From assembly GCA_001784635.1 (NCBI GenBank), contig MFRS01000001.1, forward strand, positions 6,546-12,037: a stretch of 5,492 nucleotides of DNA, read 5' to 3'. Below the pieces are notes generated by a model that worked only from the letters and a program-made list of their open reading frames with translations, did no database searches and had not been told where the DNA came from. The stretch is from Candidatus Micrarchaeota archaeon RBG_16_49_10 (GTDB lineage: Archaea > Aenigmatarchaeota > Aenigmatarchaeia > CG10238-14). Shown piece by piece: positions 4,558-5,492 of the stretch. Each line of letters starts with the position of its first letter. The stretch's first letter is position 1. The translations under genes and the position numbers were made by a program.

Positions 4558-5492
4558 TATTGCCAGTCCATCACCATAACACCGCAGAAGGATGCCTACA
4601 CCCCCGGCGAGCAGGTTACAATCATGGTGAAGGGCACGGCGGGCGTCTCGAACATACAGGTCTACTGGGCAATGGCTGGTCTCAACCTCATGACCCTCTG
4701 GTCCACCCCATGGAATACGATAACAGGTTCGTTCAACCCGAGCACACTTACTTGGACGGGGACTTGGACTATACCGAAGAACGGCGAGTACATAATAGCA
4801 CCCAACTTCACCAAGGCTGGCAGCGATGTCTGCTTCAGCACCCCAGGCTACAACTGCACAGGCTGCGAGAACGGGACGAAGATGGGGACTTTCACTCCCG
4901 GACAGCAGTCATGCAACGGTTGCATAAAGACGGTGCTGGTAAACGACAACTTCGGCAACACCCAGGGCTTCGATATGAAGGAGTATTTCAACTACAACTC
5001 AGGCAACTCATACCTCTTCGAGGGGACGATGACAAACACCACCACCGTCGTCAACTTCAGCTCCTTCGTCGCCGTCGAGGAGAAGGTGGACGTCTGCGGC
5101 CATACTCTGTTGCCGATAAGGTTCAGGAAGGACAAGATCGAGGGCTACATCCTGAGCGGGCAGGCGGTGAACAAGAGGAAGCTACTTACCTACTTCGAGG
5201 GCGGTGAGAGGTGGTCTTCCGAGACGGTGGGCAAGCTGGTCAACAAGCACTACAACTGGACAGGCAACACACCGAACATGCTTGGCAACCTCGGTCCCGA
5301 ATCCTTCGCCCATAGGCACTACTTCGAGGACGAGGGGAGGCTCTACGAGAACAACTACTACGCTCCCCACTTATTCTTCGAGCGGTACGTTCAGGACGGC
5401 TGGGAATACGACTACGTTGACAAGCTGGCCTTCTCGTACTATTCACAGGACCCGATAGGGGAGATATTCGAAGACTGCAACTGGTACCACAC
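3277..5492 (+). CDS. Continuation of the surface protein after the TAA: beta domains, LamG domain, start of second repeat (runs off right edge)
   Basis: 738 codons in the same frame as the section before the TAA, open to the window end. The first in-frame start codon is ATG at 3514, with no convincing ribosome site, yet the 79 codons before it already read as protein (FEAGLGVSNFGTRWY, EEWYLAKGIGIVQIDKK). This is therefore the rest of one gene. Order: a Trp/Tyr-rich beta segment; a beta-sandwich-like segment (about 3550-3915); a LamG/ConA-type jelly roll (about 3922-4535), with GYWSFDDG, EFDGVDDYI, FTVEAWVKP, QWHHVVGVY, FYLNG and FNGSIDEVRIWRRALTADEI; then the second repeat unit (NYCQSITITP onward) with the same cysteine pattern. 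About 21 N-glycosylation sequons are present. LamG-like domains commonly bind glycans or mediate adhesion, so a surface role is likely. The C-terminal anchor, if any, is outside the window. Whether this part is translated depends on the TAA at 3274. Confidence 0.8.
3922..4535 (+). other. LamG-like / concanavalin A-type domain within the surface protein
   Basis: About 200 residues with the ordered signatures of the LamG-like jelly roll (Pfam LamG-like family, recalled). They are LVGYWSFDDG with DYSGNGNDGIL, then CEFDGVDDYIQI, SFTVEAWVKPN, FDQWHHVVGVYNKT, HFYLNGTQYG, and the closing GSIDEVRIWRRALTADEIL. It lies between the first repeat module and the second, so it is probably part of each repeat period. 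The second copy, if present, is beyond the right edge. Confidence 0.85.
4558..5492 (+). repeat. Internal duplication, unit 2 (truncated by window end)
   Basis: Second copy of the module, starting YCQSITITP and continuing through PGEQVTI, WTGTWTIPKNGEYIIAP, the same cysteine spacings, CGHTLLPIRF, LGNLGP and NYYAP. Protein similarity is clear but moderate, so the duplication is not recent overall. The window ends a little before the position equivalent to the TAA of unit 1. Confidence 0.85.

Noticed and set aside
4560..5207. Long open frame of 215 codons on the plus strand.
   Set aside because: It overlaps the second surface repeat in another frame and is rich in Arg, His and Gln, as expected for a shadow of GC-rich coding DNA. 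The overlapped frame has clear homology to unit 1.
1..5492. CRISPR arrays, tRNA or rRNA genes, insertion sequences, integrase or attachment sites.
   Set aside because: I saw no short regularly spaced repeats, no tRNA-like cloverleaf in the gaps, no transposase or integrase motifs and no terminal inverted repeats.

Overview
The window looks archaeal. The evidence is an archaeal/eukaryotic-type glycyl-tRNA synthetase, Arg codons dominated by AGG and frequent ATA for Ile in the GC-rich genes, BRE/TATA-like promoter elements, one gene with a leaderless layout, and a large secreted, sequon-rich surface protein. Phylum cannot be fixed from 5.5 kb. A DPANN-type or other uncultured lineage is possible, but that is a guess.

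Layout. (1) Positions 1-620, minus strand: 5' part of the glycyl-tRNA synthetase gene, running off the left edge. (2) Positions 685-1306, minus strand: a probable two-gene operon made of an ArsR-like winged-helix regulator and an 83-residue protein I do not recognise, closed by a T6 tract. (3) Positions 1317-1452: a divergent intergenic region with a perfect 11-bp inverted repeat (1360-1370 and 1410-1420). One arm abuts the TATA-like box of an apparently leaderless small gene (1453-1701, plus strand, AT-rich, unknown). (4) Positions 1718-2104, minus strand: a small enzyme of the DNPH1/nucleoside 2-deoxyribosyltransferase family, convergent with the small gene. (5) Positions 2224-5492, plus strand: a secreted multidomain surface protein, at least 1088 codons and open at the right edge. 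It has a signal peptide, beta-sandwich-like segments, a LamG/ConA-type domain and a long internal duplication of period about 2.26 kb.

The surface gene is interrupted by one in-frame TAA (3274-3276). Reading resumes in the same frame for more than 2.2 kb, with no possible start codon for the next 79 codons, so this is one gene with a nonsense codon, an error or a recoding site, not two genes.

The two repeat units share an identically spaced cysteine pattern (C-x7-C-x2-C-x15-C-x2-C-x57-CGH). This unnamed, Cys-patterned repeat module is the best candidate here for something undescribed. The regulator, its inverted repeat and the two unknown small genes form a second, more modest candidate: a small autoregulated locus. 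Nothing in the sequence links that locus functionally to the synthetase or to the surface protein.
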